Notes: generated by a model from the letters alone, not told the origin. A stretch of DNA of 7,263 nucleotides from Chloroflexota bacterium (GCA_013153135.1 JAADFA010000131.1:1-7263); one strand, 5' to 3'. Positions 1-7,001 are shown, counted from the first letter of the stretch. Translations and numbers: made by a program.

Positions 1-1
1 A

Positions 2-42
2 GCCGCCCGCGGCATGGGCTTCTACGAGATTTGCCTGCACCC
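2..42 (+). repeat. Dispersed repeat copy A (3' core; 5' part lies outside the window)
   Basis: This 41-bp stretch matches 292-332 at 37 of 41 positions by eye and matches the reverse complement of 7122-7161. The most conserved part is the run GAGATTTGCCTGCACC at its 3' end. Other copies have a GCCGCCC/GGGCGGC stem at the 5' end. Here it is broken, because the right arm reads GGGCTTC. A short hairpin GCCTG/CAGGC (33-37 with 43-47) follows. The copy begins at the window edge, so the rest of the unit (about 75 bp in copies B and C) cannot be seen. Confidence 0.8.
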
Positions 43-216
43 CAGGCGCACGCGCGAGCGCTCAGCCCCTTTAATAGCTGACCTCGGCGGGATAGTCGCT
101 GTTAAGCGATAGGTCGTTGGTTGGTCAAAGAGCCAGGATCGCGCCGTCCGCGGGCTCGGTCAGCGAGGCGTGCCACGTTTCGCCTTCCTGGCCTGGAACC
201 GCGATGGGTGCGGCTT

Positions 217-332
217 GTTGGCATAACATTGCGCGCGAATCATCCGGCCCAACGCGTAGGGCGCGCCGCACCATTTTAGCGGGCAGGTTCCGCCGCACGC
301 GGCATGGGCGGCTATGAGATTTGCCTGCACCC
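217..332 (+). repeat. Dispersed repeat copy B, about 115 bp
   Basis: This copy aligns over its whole length to the minus strand of 7122-7237 with roughly one gap. Both ends are highly similar: the first 22 bases differ at two positions, and the last 41 are nearly identical. The middle is more diverged. Its GCCGCAC/GGGCGGC stem has one mismatch compared with the perfect stem in copy C. An 8-bp pairing (GGTGCGGC 207-214 with GCCGCACC 265-272) encloses part of the unit and is not seen in copy C. The repeat ends about 32 bp upstream of the acnA -10 box. It looks like a non-coding, REP-like or miniature element. No transposase is nearby. Confidence 0.75.
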
Positions 333-363
333 TGAGTCGAGGTAGGGCTTGTAGGCCTTGCGG

Positions 364-369
364 TATAAT
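364..369 (+). promoter_or_regulatory. Likely -10 box of the acnA promoter
   Basis: A perfect TATAAT lies 49 bp before the chosen acnA start. It predicts a transcript start near 376 and a leader of about 43 nt. No good -35 match is found at 16-18 bp spacing (341-346 reads GGTAGG), and there is no extended -10 TG. The promoter may be weak or depend on an activator, but no operator is recognisable. Confidence 0.55.
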
Positions 370-405
370 TCCAACGACGTGTGGAGGATGTGAATTTACG
401 CTTTT

Positions 406-410
406 GGGAG
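406..410 (+). promoter_or_regulatory. acnA ribosome binding site
   Basis: GGGAG lies 8 nt before the ATG at 419 and decides the start. A second purine-rich motif, GGAGG (383-387), is followed immediately by ATG-TGA (388-393). It is too close to that ATG to serve it and is probably fortuitous. Confidence 0.65.
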
Positions 411-418
411 ATGGAACA

Positions 419-3133
419 ATGACCCACCCCTTCGCTGATGCTCGTGCGACCCTGACCACCTCCCACGGCGATTACGTTATGTATCGCCTGGAGGCGTTGG
501 AGCGAGCTGGCTTACTGCCTTCGTTGGACCGCCTGCCGTTTTCCATCCGCGTGTTGCTTGAGAACGCCTTGCGCAATGCCAATGGCGTGGAAGTGACTGA
601 GGAGGACGTCGCCAACCTGGCCGCGTGGAAGCCTCAAGGCCCGCGGCCGACCATCCCCTATGTCCCCGCGCGGGTGGTGATGCAAGACTTCACCGGCGTG
701 CCCGCGGTGGTCGACTTCGCGGCTATGCGCTCGGCCATGCACCGCGCGGGTGGCGACCCAACTGAGGTTAACCCTCTCGTACCTGCGGACCTCATCATTG
801 ATCACTCTATTCAAGTGGACTTTTTTGCCCTCCCCGATGCCCTGCAGCGCAACATGGAAATGGAATTCCGCCGCAATCGAGAACGGTACACCTTTCTCAA
901 ATGGGGCCAGAAGGCTTTCCGCGGGTTACGGGTGGTGCCCCCGGGAAAGGGCATTATCCACCAAGTAAACATTGAATATTTGGCTCAAGTGGTCATGGCC
1001 CGCGAGATCGACGGCGAGCGGGTCGCGTTCCCCGATACCCTGGTGGGGACGGATTCGCACACCACCATGGTGAACGGTTTGGGCGTCGTTGGCTGGGGCG
1101 TGGGCGGCATCGAAGCGGAGGCCGCGATGCTCGGCCAACCCATTTACATGCTCATGCCCGATGTCATTGGTTTTAAACTCTACGGCGAATTGCCCGAGGG
1201 CGCGACCGCGACAGATTTGGTGTTGACCATTACCCGCATGTTGCGCGAGAAGGGCGTGGTGGGCAAGTTTGTCGAATTCTACGGCCCGGGTTTAGCCGCG
1301 CTCAGCCTGCCCGACCGCGCGACCATCGCGAACATGGCTCCCGAATACGGCGCTACCATGGGTTTCTTCCCTGTGGATCAGGCGACTTTGGATTACCTGC
1401 GCCTGACGGGCCGCTCCGAAGAGCTCATTGAGCGGGTCGAGCGCTATACCAAAGCCCAGGGCCTCTTCCGTACGCCCGAGACGCCCGATCCCGACTACAC
1501 CGACACCTTGGAGCTCGATCTGAGCACGGTTCGGCCGACCATCGCGGGGCCCAAGCGGCCGCAAGACTCCATCGACCTCGCGGACGCCAAGAAAGCCTTC
1601 CGGATCGCGCTAACCGCGCCGCGAGGGCTGCATGGCTTTGGTCTTAAAAAGGAAGATCTGGACCGCCGCGTGCCTGTGCAACTGGGCGACACAACCGAAA
1701 CGTTGACGCATGGCTCAGTAGTCATCGCGGCCATTACGTCATGCACCAATACATCCAATCCGTCCGTAATGATCGCGGCGGGCCTGGTCGCGCGCAAGGC
1801 TGCCCAGCGTGGCCTTAAAGTCAAGCCCTATGTCAAAACTAGCTTGGCCCCTGGCTCTCGCGTTGTGACAGAGTATCTACGCAAGGCTGGCTTGCTGGAG
1901 GACCTGGCCAAGCTCAACTTCTATGTCGTTGGGTATGGCTGCACTACGTGCATCGGCAACTCGGGCCCCTTGCCCCCGGCCGTGGCCCAGGCCATCGTCG
2001 AGGGCGATTTGGTGGTCGCGGCGGTCAGCTCGGGGAACCGCAACTTTGAAGGCCGGGTGCACCCCTTGGTCCAGGCTCATTACCTCATGGCCCCGCCTTT
2101 GGTGGTTGCCTACGCGATCGCGGGCACAGTGGATATCGACCTGATCAACGAGCCCCTGGGCTACGACCCGCAAGGCCAACCCGTGTACCTGCGAGACATC
2201 TGGCCCACTTCGGACGAGATCCGCGAGATCATGGCCAAATATATCTCGCCCGAGCTCTTCCGAGAGAAATATAAGGATGTCTTCCAGGGTACCGAGTTGT
2301 GGGAGCAGCTCCCCGCGTCGGACGAGCCGCTCTTCCCCTGGGACCCGGATTCGACTTATATCCAGGAGCCGCCGTTCTTCAAGCCCTTCAGCCTTGAACC
2401 ACCCGGTATCCACGATATCCGCGGCGCGCGCGCGTTGGTGGTCCTGGGTGATTCGGTAACCACGGATCACATCTCACCCGCGGGCCCAATCCCGCCTGAG
2501 AGCCCGGCGGGTCAGTACCTCATTAGCAAAGGTGTGCCGCCTAGTGAATTCAACACCTATGGCGCGCGGCGCGGGAATCATGAAGTGATGATGCGTGGCA
2601 CCTTCGCCAACGTGCGCCTGCGCAACCGCCTGGTGCCAGGGAAAGAGGGTTGGTGGACCATTCATCTACCGGATGGCGAACTTATGACCATTTTCGACGC
2701 GGCTATGCGCTATAAGGCGGAAGGCGTGCCTTTGGTCGTGCTCGCGGGCAAAGAGTATGGAACGGGATCCAGCCGGGATTGGGCTGCTAAGGGCCCCGCG
2801 CTCCTCGGTGTTCGCGCGGTCATCGCGGAGTCCTTCGAACGCATCCATCGCTCAAACCTGGTGGGTATGGGCGTGCTTCCTTTGCAGTTCCAGCCCGGTG
2901 ATAACCTGGAGCGCTTGGGCCTCACAGGGCGGGAGACCTTCTTCATTGAGGGCCTGAGCGACGACTTGAAGCCTGGCGCGACCGTGACCGTGCGCGCGGT
3001 GCGGGAGGATGGTTCATCAGTTACCTTCCCCGTGCTGGCACGCCTGGACACGCCGGTGGAAGTGGAGTACTATCGCAACGGAGGCATCTTGCATACCGTG
3101 TTGCGCCGTATGATCCGCCGTGCCATTGCATGA
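419..3133 (+). CDS. acnA: Aconitate hydratase, AcnA/IRP type
   Basis: This enzyme interconverts citrate and isocitrate through cis-aconitate in the cytoplasmic TCA/glyoxylate cycle. The 904-residue protein is complete and close to the E. coli AcnA length (891). The three 4Fe-4S ligands are visible: Cys442 in the SCTNTSNPS motif, and Cys508 and Cys511 in GCTTCIGNSGP. They are offset by a constant 7 from E. coli Cys435/501/504. The substrate-site motif DSHTTM starts at residue 212. The C-terminal swivel domain has TTDHISPAG and GTGSSRDWAAKG (from residue 781). The start at 419 has a ribosome binding site and matches the family N-terminus. An in-frame ATG at 314 would add 35 residues encoded by repeat and promoter DNA, so it is rejected. 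The main alternative within the family is the 2-methylcitrate dehydratase AcnD, but no prp genes are visible. The gene appears to be transcribed from its own promoter. Confidence 0.95.
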   Translation: MTHPFADARATLTTSHGDYVMYRLEALERAGLLPSLDRLPFSIRVLLENALRNANGVEVTEEDVANLAAWKPQGPRPTIPYVPARVVMQDFTGVPAVVDFAAMRSAMHRAGGDPTEVNPLVPADLIIDHSIQVDFFALPDALQRNMEMEFRRNRERYTFLKWGQKAFRGLRVVPPGKGIIHQVNIEYLAQVVMAREIDGERVAFPDTLVGTDSHTTMVNGLGVVGWGVGGIEAEAAMLGQPIYMLMPDVIGFKLYGELPEGATATDLVLTITRMLREKGVVGKFVEFYGPGLAALSLPDRATIANMAPEYGATMGFFPVDQATLDYLRLTGRSEELIERVERYTKAQGLFRTPETPDPDYTDTLELDLSTVRPTIAGPKRPQDSIDLADAKKAFRIALTAPRGLHGFGLKKEDLDRRVPVQLGDTTETLTHGSVVIAAITSCTNTSNPSVMIAAGLVARKAAQRGLKVKPYVKTSLAPGSRVVTEYLRKAGLLEDLAKLNFYVVGYGCTTCIGNSGPLPPAVAQAIVEGDLVVAAVSSGNRNFEGRVHPLVQAHYLMAPPLVVAYAIAGTVDIDLINEPLGYDPQGQPVYLRDIWPTSDEIREIMAKYISPELFREKYKDVFQGTELWEQLPASDEPLFPWDPDSTYIQEPPFFKPFSLEPPGIHDIRGARALVVLGDSVTTDHISPAGPIPPESPAGQYLISKGVPPSEFNTYGARRGNHEVMMRGTFANVRLRNRLVPGKEGWWTIHLPDGELMTIFDAAMRYKAEGVPLVVLAGKEYGTGSSRDWAAKGPALLGVRAVIAESFERIHRSNLVGMGVLPLQFQPGDNLERLGLTGRETFFIEGLSDDLKPGATVTVRAVREDGSSVTFPVLARLDTPVEVEYYRNGGILHTVLRRMIRRAIA

Positions 3134-3145
3134 GTGACCTCTTGA

Positions 3146-3174
3146 GGGCGGGGCCCGCCGGTTGGGTTCCGCCC
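3146..3174 (+). terminator. Candidate hairpin terminator or attenuator after acnA
   Basis: Starting 12 nt after the acnA stop, GGGCGGGGCCC (3146-3156) pairs with GGGTTCCGCCC (3164-3174). This gives 11 bp, two of them G-U, with a 7-nt loop. The tail is only moderately T-rich (CATTCATTTAAAA) rather than a clean U tract, so termination is uncertain. Its position between the genes argues that the next gene is not simply translationally coupled. Confidence 0.45.
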
Positions 3175-3182
3175 CATTCATT

Positions 3183-3188
3183 TAAAAT
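3183..3188 (+). promoter_or_regulatory. Possible -10 box of the phosphodiesterase gene
   Basis: TAAAAT matches five of six consensus bases and lies about 47 bp before the ATG at 3235. A poor -35 (TTGGGT, 3162-3167) sits at a short 15-bp spacing and overlaps the acnA hairpin. The local A/T richness stands out in GC-rich DNA, but this is a weak call. Confidence 0.25.
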
Positions 3189-3221
3189 CAAAATCACCGC
3201 GGCACACCTTGCTGCGGTCGT

Positions 3222-3229
3222 GGGAGGTG
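3222..3229 (+). promoter_or_regulatory. Ribosome binding site that decides the phosphodiesterase start
   Basis: GGGAGGTG lies with its GGAGG core 7 nt before the ATG at 3235. The competing ATG at 3130 overlaps the acnA stop as ATGA and has no comparable site within acnA's last codons (GCCGTGCCATTGC). Confidence 0.7.
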
Positions 3230-3234
3230 CGCCC

Positions 3235-4539
3235 ATGCCAGATTTGAGCGCGCAATATCTGGAAGTTTTAGCCAAACCGCGCTTTGGGTTTGTTGAGTGG
3301 GATGCGGATCAGGTGCCGCCGCACTATGGCGGCTATAGCATTCTCAACTTGCCCACCAGTATCGCCCAGGCTTTGGGCGCGCCGCCCATTGGGGTCGCGC
3401 CCCCGTTGCACCAAGACGCGCGCGCGGCATGGGGCGATACCGTGCAACGCATTATCTTGTTCTTGGTGGACGGCTTCGGCTGGACCCTCTTCCAGGCCGC
3501 GCGAGCGCGCGGCCTGTTGGAGCCTTGGCTGCGCCCGGCCCTGGAGCGCGGGATCCTTACGGTGCTGACGTCCATCGCACCCAGCACCACGGCCGCGGCT
3601 TTGACCAGCCTGTGGACAGGTCGCTCGGCCGCGGAGCATGGCATTACGGCGTATGAAATGTGGCTCAAGGAATATGGCCTTATCGCGAACATGATTTTGC
3701 ACAGCCCCGCGTTTTATCAATCCGGGGGCCCGGGCTCGCTGCGGCACGCGGGCTTTGATCCCAAAACCTTTTTGCCCCATATCCCCCTGGGGGTGCATTT
3801 GAAGCCCCACGGCGTGCAGGCCTACGCGTTTCAACACTACAGTATTGCGAATTCGGGCCTGTCGGCTATGCTCTTCCAAGAGGCCGAAGTCAAGACCTTC
3901 GGCACGCTGCCCGATCTTTGGGTCGCGCTGCGCGCGTTCCTTGAGCAACGGCCACCCGCAGGCGAACGTCAATTTATTTGGATCTATTGGGGCGCGGTGG
4001 ATGGCTTTAGCCATCGTTATGGGCCTCGGGACCCACGCGTGTTTGCGGAGATCGAGGCCATGGTGTGGTCGTGGGAGCGATTTTTCTGGCAGGCTTTGTC
4101 CTCAGAGGCCCGAGAGGGCACGGTGTTCCTGGTGGTGGCCGATCATGGTCAAATCGCGACACCGCCCAATCCAGATTACGACGTGCAGCATCATCCCCGG
4201 CTAACGCGCACCTTGTACCTGCCGCCCACCGGTGAGAACCGTTTGGTGTATTTGTACCCGCGGCCCGGTCGGGTAAGCGCGATGAAAGGATATTTCAGTG
4301 AAGTTTGGCCGGATCGTTTCCGGCTGGTTCCTGCTTGGGACGTGATCAACCACCGCCTCTTTGGACCGGGCCGACCGCATCCGTACTTGCGAGATCGGAT
4401 TGGAGAGTGGGTGGCGATTCCGCGAGGCGACGCGTATTTGTGGTGGGCTCCCAAGGAAAACGATATGCAAGGTCGACACGCGGGCTTCCATCGGGACGAA
4501 ATGTTGGTGCCGTTGATTGGTTTTCGGTTGGACGGGTAA
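3235..4539 (+). CDS. Alkaline phosphatase superfamily phosphodiesterase / nucleotide pyrophosphatase
   Basis: This is a predicted two-metal hydrolase of the type I phosphodiesterase/nucleotide pyrophosphatase family. It is 434 residues long from this start. The whole metal site is visible: Asp79 in LVDGFGW, nucleophile Thr119 in APSTTAA, Asp256 and His260 in VDGFSHRYG, Asp303-His304 in VADHG, and His415 in GRHAG. I see no signal peptide or membrane segment, so it is probably cytoplasmic, unlike many secreted members. The substrate cannot be read from the sequence. It follows acnA on the same strand. Starting at 3130 would give 469 residues with an ATGA overlap, but that extension is encoded across a strong hairpin and looks low in family character. 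It converges with the O-antigen ligase-like gene downstream, leaving 157 bp between them. Related families with this fold include phosphoglycerate mutases and sulfatases. The PSTT nucleophile and the VDGFSH pattern favour the phosphodiesterase family. Confidence 0.82.
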   Translation: MPDLSAQYLEVLAKPRFGFVEWDADQVPPHYGGYSILNLPTSIAQALGAPPIGVAPPLHQDARAAWGDTVQRIILFLVDGFGWTLFQAARARGLLEPWLRPALERGILTVLTSIAPSTTAAALTSLWTGRSAAEHGITAYEMWLKEYGLIANMILHSPAFYQSGGPGSLRHAGFDPKTFLPHIPLGVHLKPHGVQAYAFQHYSIANSGLSAMLFQEAEVKTFGTLPDLWVALRAFLEQRPPAGERQFIWIYWGAVDGFSHRYGPRDPRVFAEIEAMVWSWERFFWQALSSEAREGTVFLVVADHGQIATPPNPDYDVQHHPRLTRTLYLPPTGENRLVYLYPRPGRVSAMKGYFSEVWPDRFRLVPAWDVINHRLFGPGRPHPYLRDRIGEWVAIPRGDAYLWWAPKENDMQGRHAGFHRDEMLVPLIGFRLDG

Positions 4540-4687
4540 GGCAAGGTTAGCGGCGGGCTGGGTCGGGGGCGCGGGGCATGTGGGCCAGGGCATGGGCAGA
4601 TCGGTGGGTTTCGTGTAGTTATGAGCTAAGTTGGCGATAAGTGCGTGTAGCCATCCTGGAAAAGGCACAACGCAAATCTCTCACAAA

Positions 4688-4703
4688 CCGCTTTCGTTAG
4701 CGG
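4688..4703. other. Small hairpin over the ligase-like gene stop codon
   Basis: CCGCT (4688-4692) pairs with AGCGG (4699-4703) around a 6-nt loop and covers the minus-strand TAA at 4697-4699. The stem is only 5 bp and no clear U tract follows on the minus strand. The 157-bp convergent gap (4540-4696) shows no obvious bidirectional terminator. Confidence 0.25.
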
Positions 4704-6148
4704 CTCTGGACCTGCCGCGACTGCTGGGTTAGGCTGGCCTCCAGGTACGCCGCAAGGATGCCCGCATTCAGCCAGAAGTTCGGCAGGGCAAGGCTATCGA
4801 GGGAGCTCCACACGACCGCGGTTGCAAGGCCGGCCCATAGCGCGGCAAGACCAATAAGCCGCTCGCGAGCATCTTTGGCTTGCCACAGATACCGTCCACT
4901 CGCGGCGAGCCAAAGGCTCACAAAGAGCACCACCAAAATACCCCCCAGCGTTCCCGTTTCCGCAAGCGCGCGCACATACAAATTTTTGGGGTTGAGCAGG
5001 GTCCGGTGCTGGGGGCTCGTGACGCGCGCGATTTCCCACAAAATGGTGCGGGACCACTCTGGGAGCGCGGCTTCCATGTACAAAGGCGTGCCCCCAAGGC
5101 CCACGCCAAGCCATGGGTGTTGAGCGTAGATAACCGCTCCAGCCCACGCGTAGGCAAGCCGTGGACCGGCACGGATGTTGACGAAATAGTAAATGAGGGG
5201 TTTGTCGCGCGGCACGTTGAGCAAGACGCGTACGTAGTCGTGACGCTGATTCGCGAACACGGCCAATCCGCCAATAGCGAGTAGCGCGATGACACCGAAC
5301 CACAACCGCCGCCCCAACTCGCGAGCGGCAATCTGATGGCCCGTGCTCCACGCGCGTAGCAGGGCTATACCCCCCACCAGCCCCAGGACCGCTATGGCTG
5401 TAAGCAATCCCGTCCGGGAATACGTCCAAAAAAGCAGTCCGAACACCAGTGCGACCCCGATTCCGGCCCAGCGTCGCGCACCCCAGCGATACCCACTCCA
5501 CCACCACGCGACGAGCCAGGGCAAGTAAAGCCGCGTAAGCTGGTCCGCGAACCATGAAGGCTCGAACGCGAGCCCCTGGATGCGACGGTGATCCCCCCAA
5601 CCGCGCACGGAGATCAGGCCCTGAAGGTTATCCAGCACGCGTGCCAGGTCTTTCCAGTGCGTCACCACCGCCAGCGTCTGCAGGCTTCCCCACATCGCCG
5701 TGAGCGCGAAGCCCAGCAAGAGCCAGCGTAACGTGCGCCGCAAGCTTGCGTCATCCGCGCGCGCGTGGGCCCATAGCCCGCCCAGAAAGAAGGCCTGCCC
5801 AACGGCGACACTTACCCACGCGCGCAGTGCCCGGGCTGGATAATCTGTGCCTAAATAAGGAGCGGGTCCTCCACGCGCGAGCGCGGCCCCTGTTGTAACC
5901 AAGGCCCAGGCTAACCACAGGCCCCATGGCAGCCACAGGGCCCAACCTCGCCGAGGCAACGCCGTGTGCCCGCGTCGCCATCGTATCACCTGCCAGCCCA
6001 AGAACATGAGTAGCGGCACAAAGGCCAACGGGCGCACCATCGCGCCAAAAACACGTGGGTAATAGCGGAAGCTCGTCACGGGCAGGCTGACCAGCACCAG
6101 GGCCCACAACACCTCAGCCCCACGTTCTCCCCATGACCTGGTTCGCAT
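4697..6148 (-). CDS. O-antigen ligase/polymerase-like membrane protein (Wzy_C/RfaL family)
   Basis: This is a polytopic membrane protein of 483 residues, probably involved in assembling or ligating surface glycans. Hydrophobic segments lie at about residues 9-27, 33-55, 69-91, 107-129, 138-162, 203-222, 228-243, 247-267, 283-300, 331-343, 402-420 and 431-450. Family-like signatures are EPSWFADQL (196-204), YSRTG (243-247) and HPWLGVGLGG (344-353). NPKNLYVRALAETGTLGG (386-403) corresponds to the usual HNxYL...ETGxLG pattern. The region between the last two long hydrophobic blocks (about 301-400) would be the large extracytoplasmic loop of such proteins. The start at 6148 has GAGGAGG 6 nt upstream. 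A longer frame from 6208 would overlap the divergent cinA start. No glycosyltransferase or polysaccharide genes are visible nearby, so the glycan is unknown. These families diverge strongly in sequence, so ligase versus polymerase cannot be settled. Confidence 0.78.
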   Translation of the reverse strand: MRTRSWGERGAEVLWALVLVSLPVTSFRYYPRVFGAMVRPLAFVPLLMFLGWQVIRWRRGHTALPRRGWALWLPWGLWLAWALVTTGAALARGGPAPYLGTDYPARALRAWVSVAVGQAFFLGGLWAHARADDASLRRTLRWLLLGFALTAMWGSLQTLAVVTHWKDLARVLDNLQGLISVRGWGDHRRIQGLAFEPSWFADQLTRLYLPWLVAWWWSGYRWGARRWAGIGVALVFGLLFWTYSRTGLLTAIAVLGLVGGIALLRAWSTGHQIAARELGRRLWFGVIALLAIGGLAVFANQRHDYVRVLLNVPRDKPLIYYFVNIRAGPRLAYAWAGAVIYAQHPWLGVGLGGTPLYMEAALPEWSRTILWEIARVTSPQHRTLLNPKNLYVRALAETGTLGGILVVLFVSLWLAASGRYLWQAKDARERLIGLAALWAGLATAVVWSSLDSLALPNFWLNAGILAAYLEASLTQQSRQVQSR

Positions 6149-6154
6149 CGCGGT

Positions 6155-6161
6155 CCTCCTC
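6155..6161 (-). promoter_or_regulatory. Ribosome binding site of the ligase-like gene
   Basis: On the minus strand GAGGAGG lies 6 nt before the ATG at 6148. It fixes this start rather than the in-frame ATG at 6208. Confidence 0.8.
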
Positions 6162-6170
6162 GTTTGGGGG

Positions 6171-6178
6171 ATTATAAT
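6171..6178. promoter_or_regulatory. Self-complementary -10 element shared by divergent promoters
   Basis: ATTATAAT is its own reverse complement, so it presents TATAAT on both strands: 6173-6178 on plus, 6176-6171 on minus. The two -10 boxes overlap by four bases. Predicted transcript starts are near 6185 (plus) and 6164 (minus). These give leaders of only about 15 nt that barely include each ribosome binding site. -35 matches are poor on both sides (the minus side has AAGACG at 17 bp). Because the boxes overlap, polymerases on the two strands should compete. Confidence 0.6.
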
Positions 6179-6186
6179 GGAGCCCC

Positions 6187-6193
6187 GAGGAGG
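6187..6193 (+). promoter_or_regulatory. cinA ribosome binding site
   Basis: GAGGAGG lies 6 nt before the ATG at 6200, the same sequence and spacing as the divergent gene's site. It rules out the upstream in-frame TTG at 6164, which lies within the promoter. Confidence 0.8.
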
Positions 6194-6199
6194 CGTCTT

Positions 6200-6988
6200 A
6201 TGAATCACGTTCCCCCACGCGCGGAAATTATCGCTATTGGCTCAGAGCTGGTCGCTGGTGACACGGTTGATACCAATTCCGCGTTCCTTGCCCGTCATTT
6301 ACGGGATATCGGCTTAGACGTGCGCCGTCACACCACTATCCCGGACCAAGTGGAGGACATCGCGCAGGCCGTGGCCGAGGCCCTGGCGCGTAGCCACGTG
6401 GTGGTCACTACGGGCGGCCTGGGGCCTACGGTGGATGACCCAACTCGGCAGGGCTTGGCCCAGGCCATGGGCCGCGAACTGGTCTTTTCGCCTGAGGCGT
6501 GGGCCATGGTGCAGGCGCGCTACGCCGCGCGCGGTTGCCCAATGAACGAGAACGCGCGACGTCAGGCCTATGTGCCCGCAGGTGCGCAGCTCTTGCCCAA
6601 CGAGGTAGGTACCGCGCCCGGTTTCGTCGTGGAAACCGAGCGCGGGCTGGTGATGGCTTTGCCCGGCGTGCCTCGCGAAATGGAGCGCATGTTTTTGGCT
6701 CATGGATTGCCTCTGCTGCGCGCGCGTTTCCCTGATGCTGGCGTCGTACGTACGCGCCATTTGGTGGTCCGGGGCCTGGTCGAGGCCGAGGTGGACGCGC
6801 GCGTTGCGGACCTCGAAGCCCAGGAGAACCCGCGCTTGGGTTTGGCCGCGCGGCCTGATCGGGTGCTGTTACGCCTCACCGCGCGCGCGGCAACGCCGGA
6901 GCAAGCTGAGCGCTTGTTGGATCGGCTGGAGGCGGATCTACGGCGCCGCCTGGGCCCTTGGTTGGTTGAAGACGCCCATAGCGCGTGA
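6200..6988 (+). CDS. cinA: CinA N-terminal domain protein (COG1058, MoaB/MoCF-like)
   Basis: The 262-residue protein is the molybdopterin-binding-like N-terminal domain of CinA. COG1058 proteins are known as metal-dependent pyrophosphatases acting on ADP-ribose and related dinucleotides. Family motifs are all visible: IGSELVAGDTVDTN (13-26), TTGGLGPTVDD (70-80), PNEVGTAPGF (133-142) and LPGVPREM (154-161). The C-terminal PncC-type nicotinamide-nucleotide amidase domain of full-length CinA (about 400-430 residues) is absent. The frame stops after LGPWLVEDAHSA, and no reading frame downstream shows the TxAESCTGG motif. Stand-alone N-domain proteins exist, so this may be complete. The older name, competence/damage-inducible protein A, says little about its role here. 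The protein is probably cytoplasmic. The gene diverges from the ligase-like gene and runs into a hairpin-rich repeat region. Confidence 0.9.
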   Translation: MNHVPPRAEIIAIGSELVAGDTVDTNSAFLARHLRDIGLDVRRHTTIPDQVEDIAQAVAEALARSHVVVTTGGLGPTVDDPTRQGLAQAMGRELVFSPEAWAMVQARYAARGCPMNENARRQAYVPAGAQLLPNEVGTAPGFVVETERGLVMALPGVPREMERMFLAHGLPLLRARFPDAGVVRTRHLVVRGLVEAEVDARVADLEAQENPRLGLAARPDRVLLRLTARAATPEQAERLLDRLEADLRRRLGPWLVEDAHSA

Positions 6989-7001
6989 ACGGGTTTTGAC
7001 C

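Larger units (their letters stand above)
1..418. other. Non-coding region upstream of acnA
   Basis: No open frame here looks like a real gene: the frames are short, lack good ribosome binding sites and overlap repeats. The region holds repeat copies A (2-42) and B (217-332), whose shared cores lie exactly 290 bp apart. Between them (43-216) I see only small inverted repeats, such as TCGCT/AGCGA at 96-100 and 105-109, and GCTGACC/GGTCAGC at 77-83 and 158-164. I recognise no tRNA or known RNA family. The last 55 bases carry the likely acnA promoter and ribosome binding site. Confidence 0.7.

Noticed and set aside
207..273. Possible tRNA
   Set aside because: The outer stem resembles an acceptor, but there is no TTC-type T-arm, no anticodon arm of standard size and the length is too short.
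14..345. Small frames in repeats A and B sharing the peptide MG(F/G)YEICLHP
   Set aside because: The similarity follows from the DNA repeat. The frames diverge and stop at unrelated points, no ribosome binding sites precede them, and the unit conserves non-coding flanks as well.
388..393. ATG-TGA minimal upstream frame in the acnA leader
   Set aside because: The preceding GGAGG ends directly at the ATG, too close for initiation, so chance is the simplest explanation.
314..418. In-frame N-terminal extension of acnA from the ATG at 314
   Set aside because: It would be encoded by the end of repeat B and across the TATAAT box, lacks a ribosome binding site, and has no aconitase-like sequence. 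The start at 419 has GGGAG at 8 nt.
4201..4668. Minus-strand frame opposite the end of the phosphodiesterase gene
   Set aside because: Its composition is that of an antisense shadow. The plus-strand frame carries a catalytic motif over the same bases (His415).
6149..6208. Extension of the ligase-like gene to the ATG at 6208
   Set aside because: It would overlap the divergent cinA start and translate the shared promoter. The start at 6148 has a perfect GAGGAGG.
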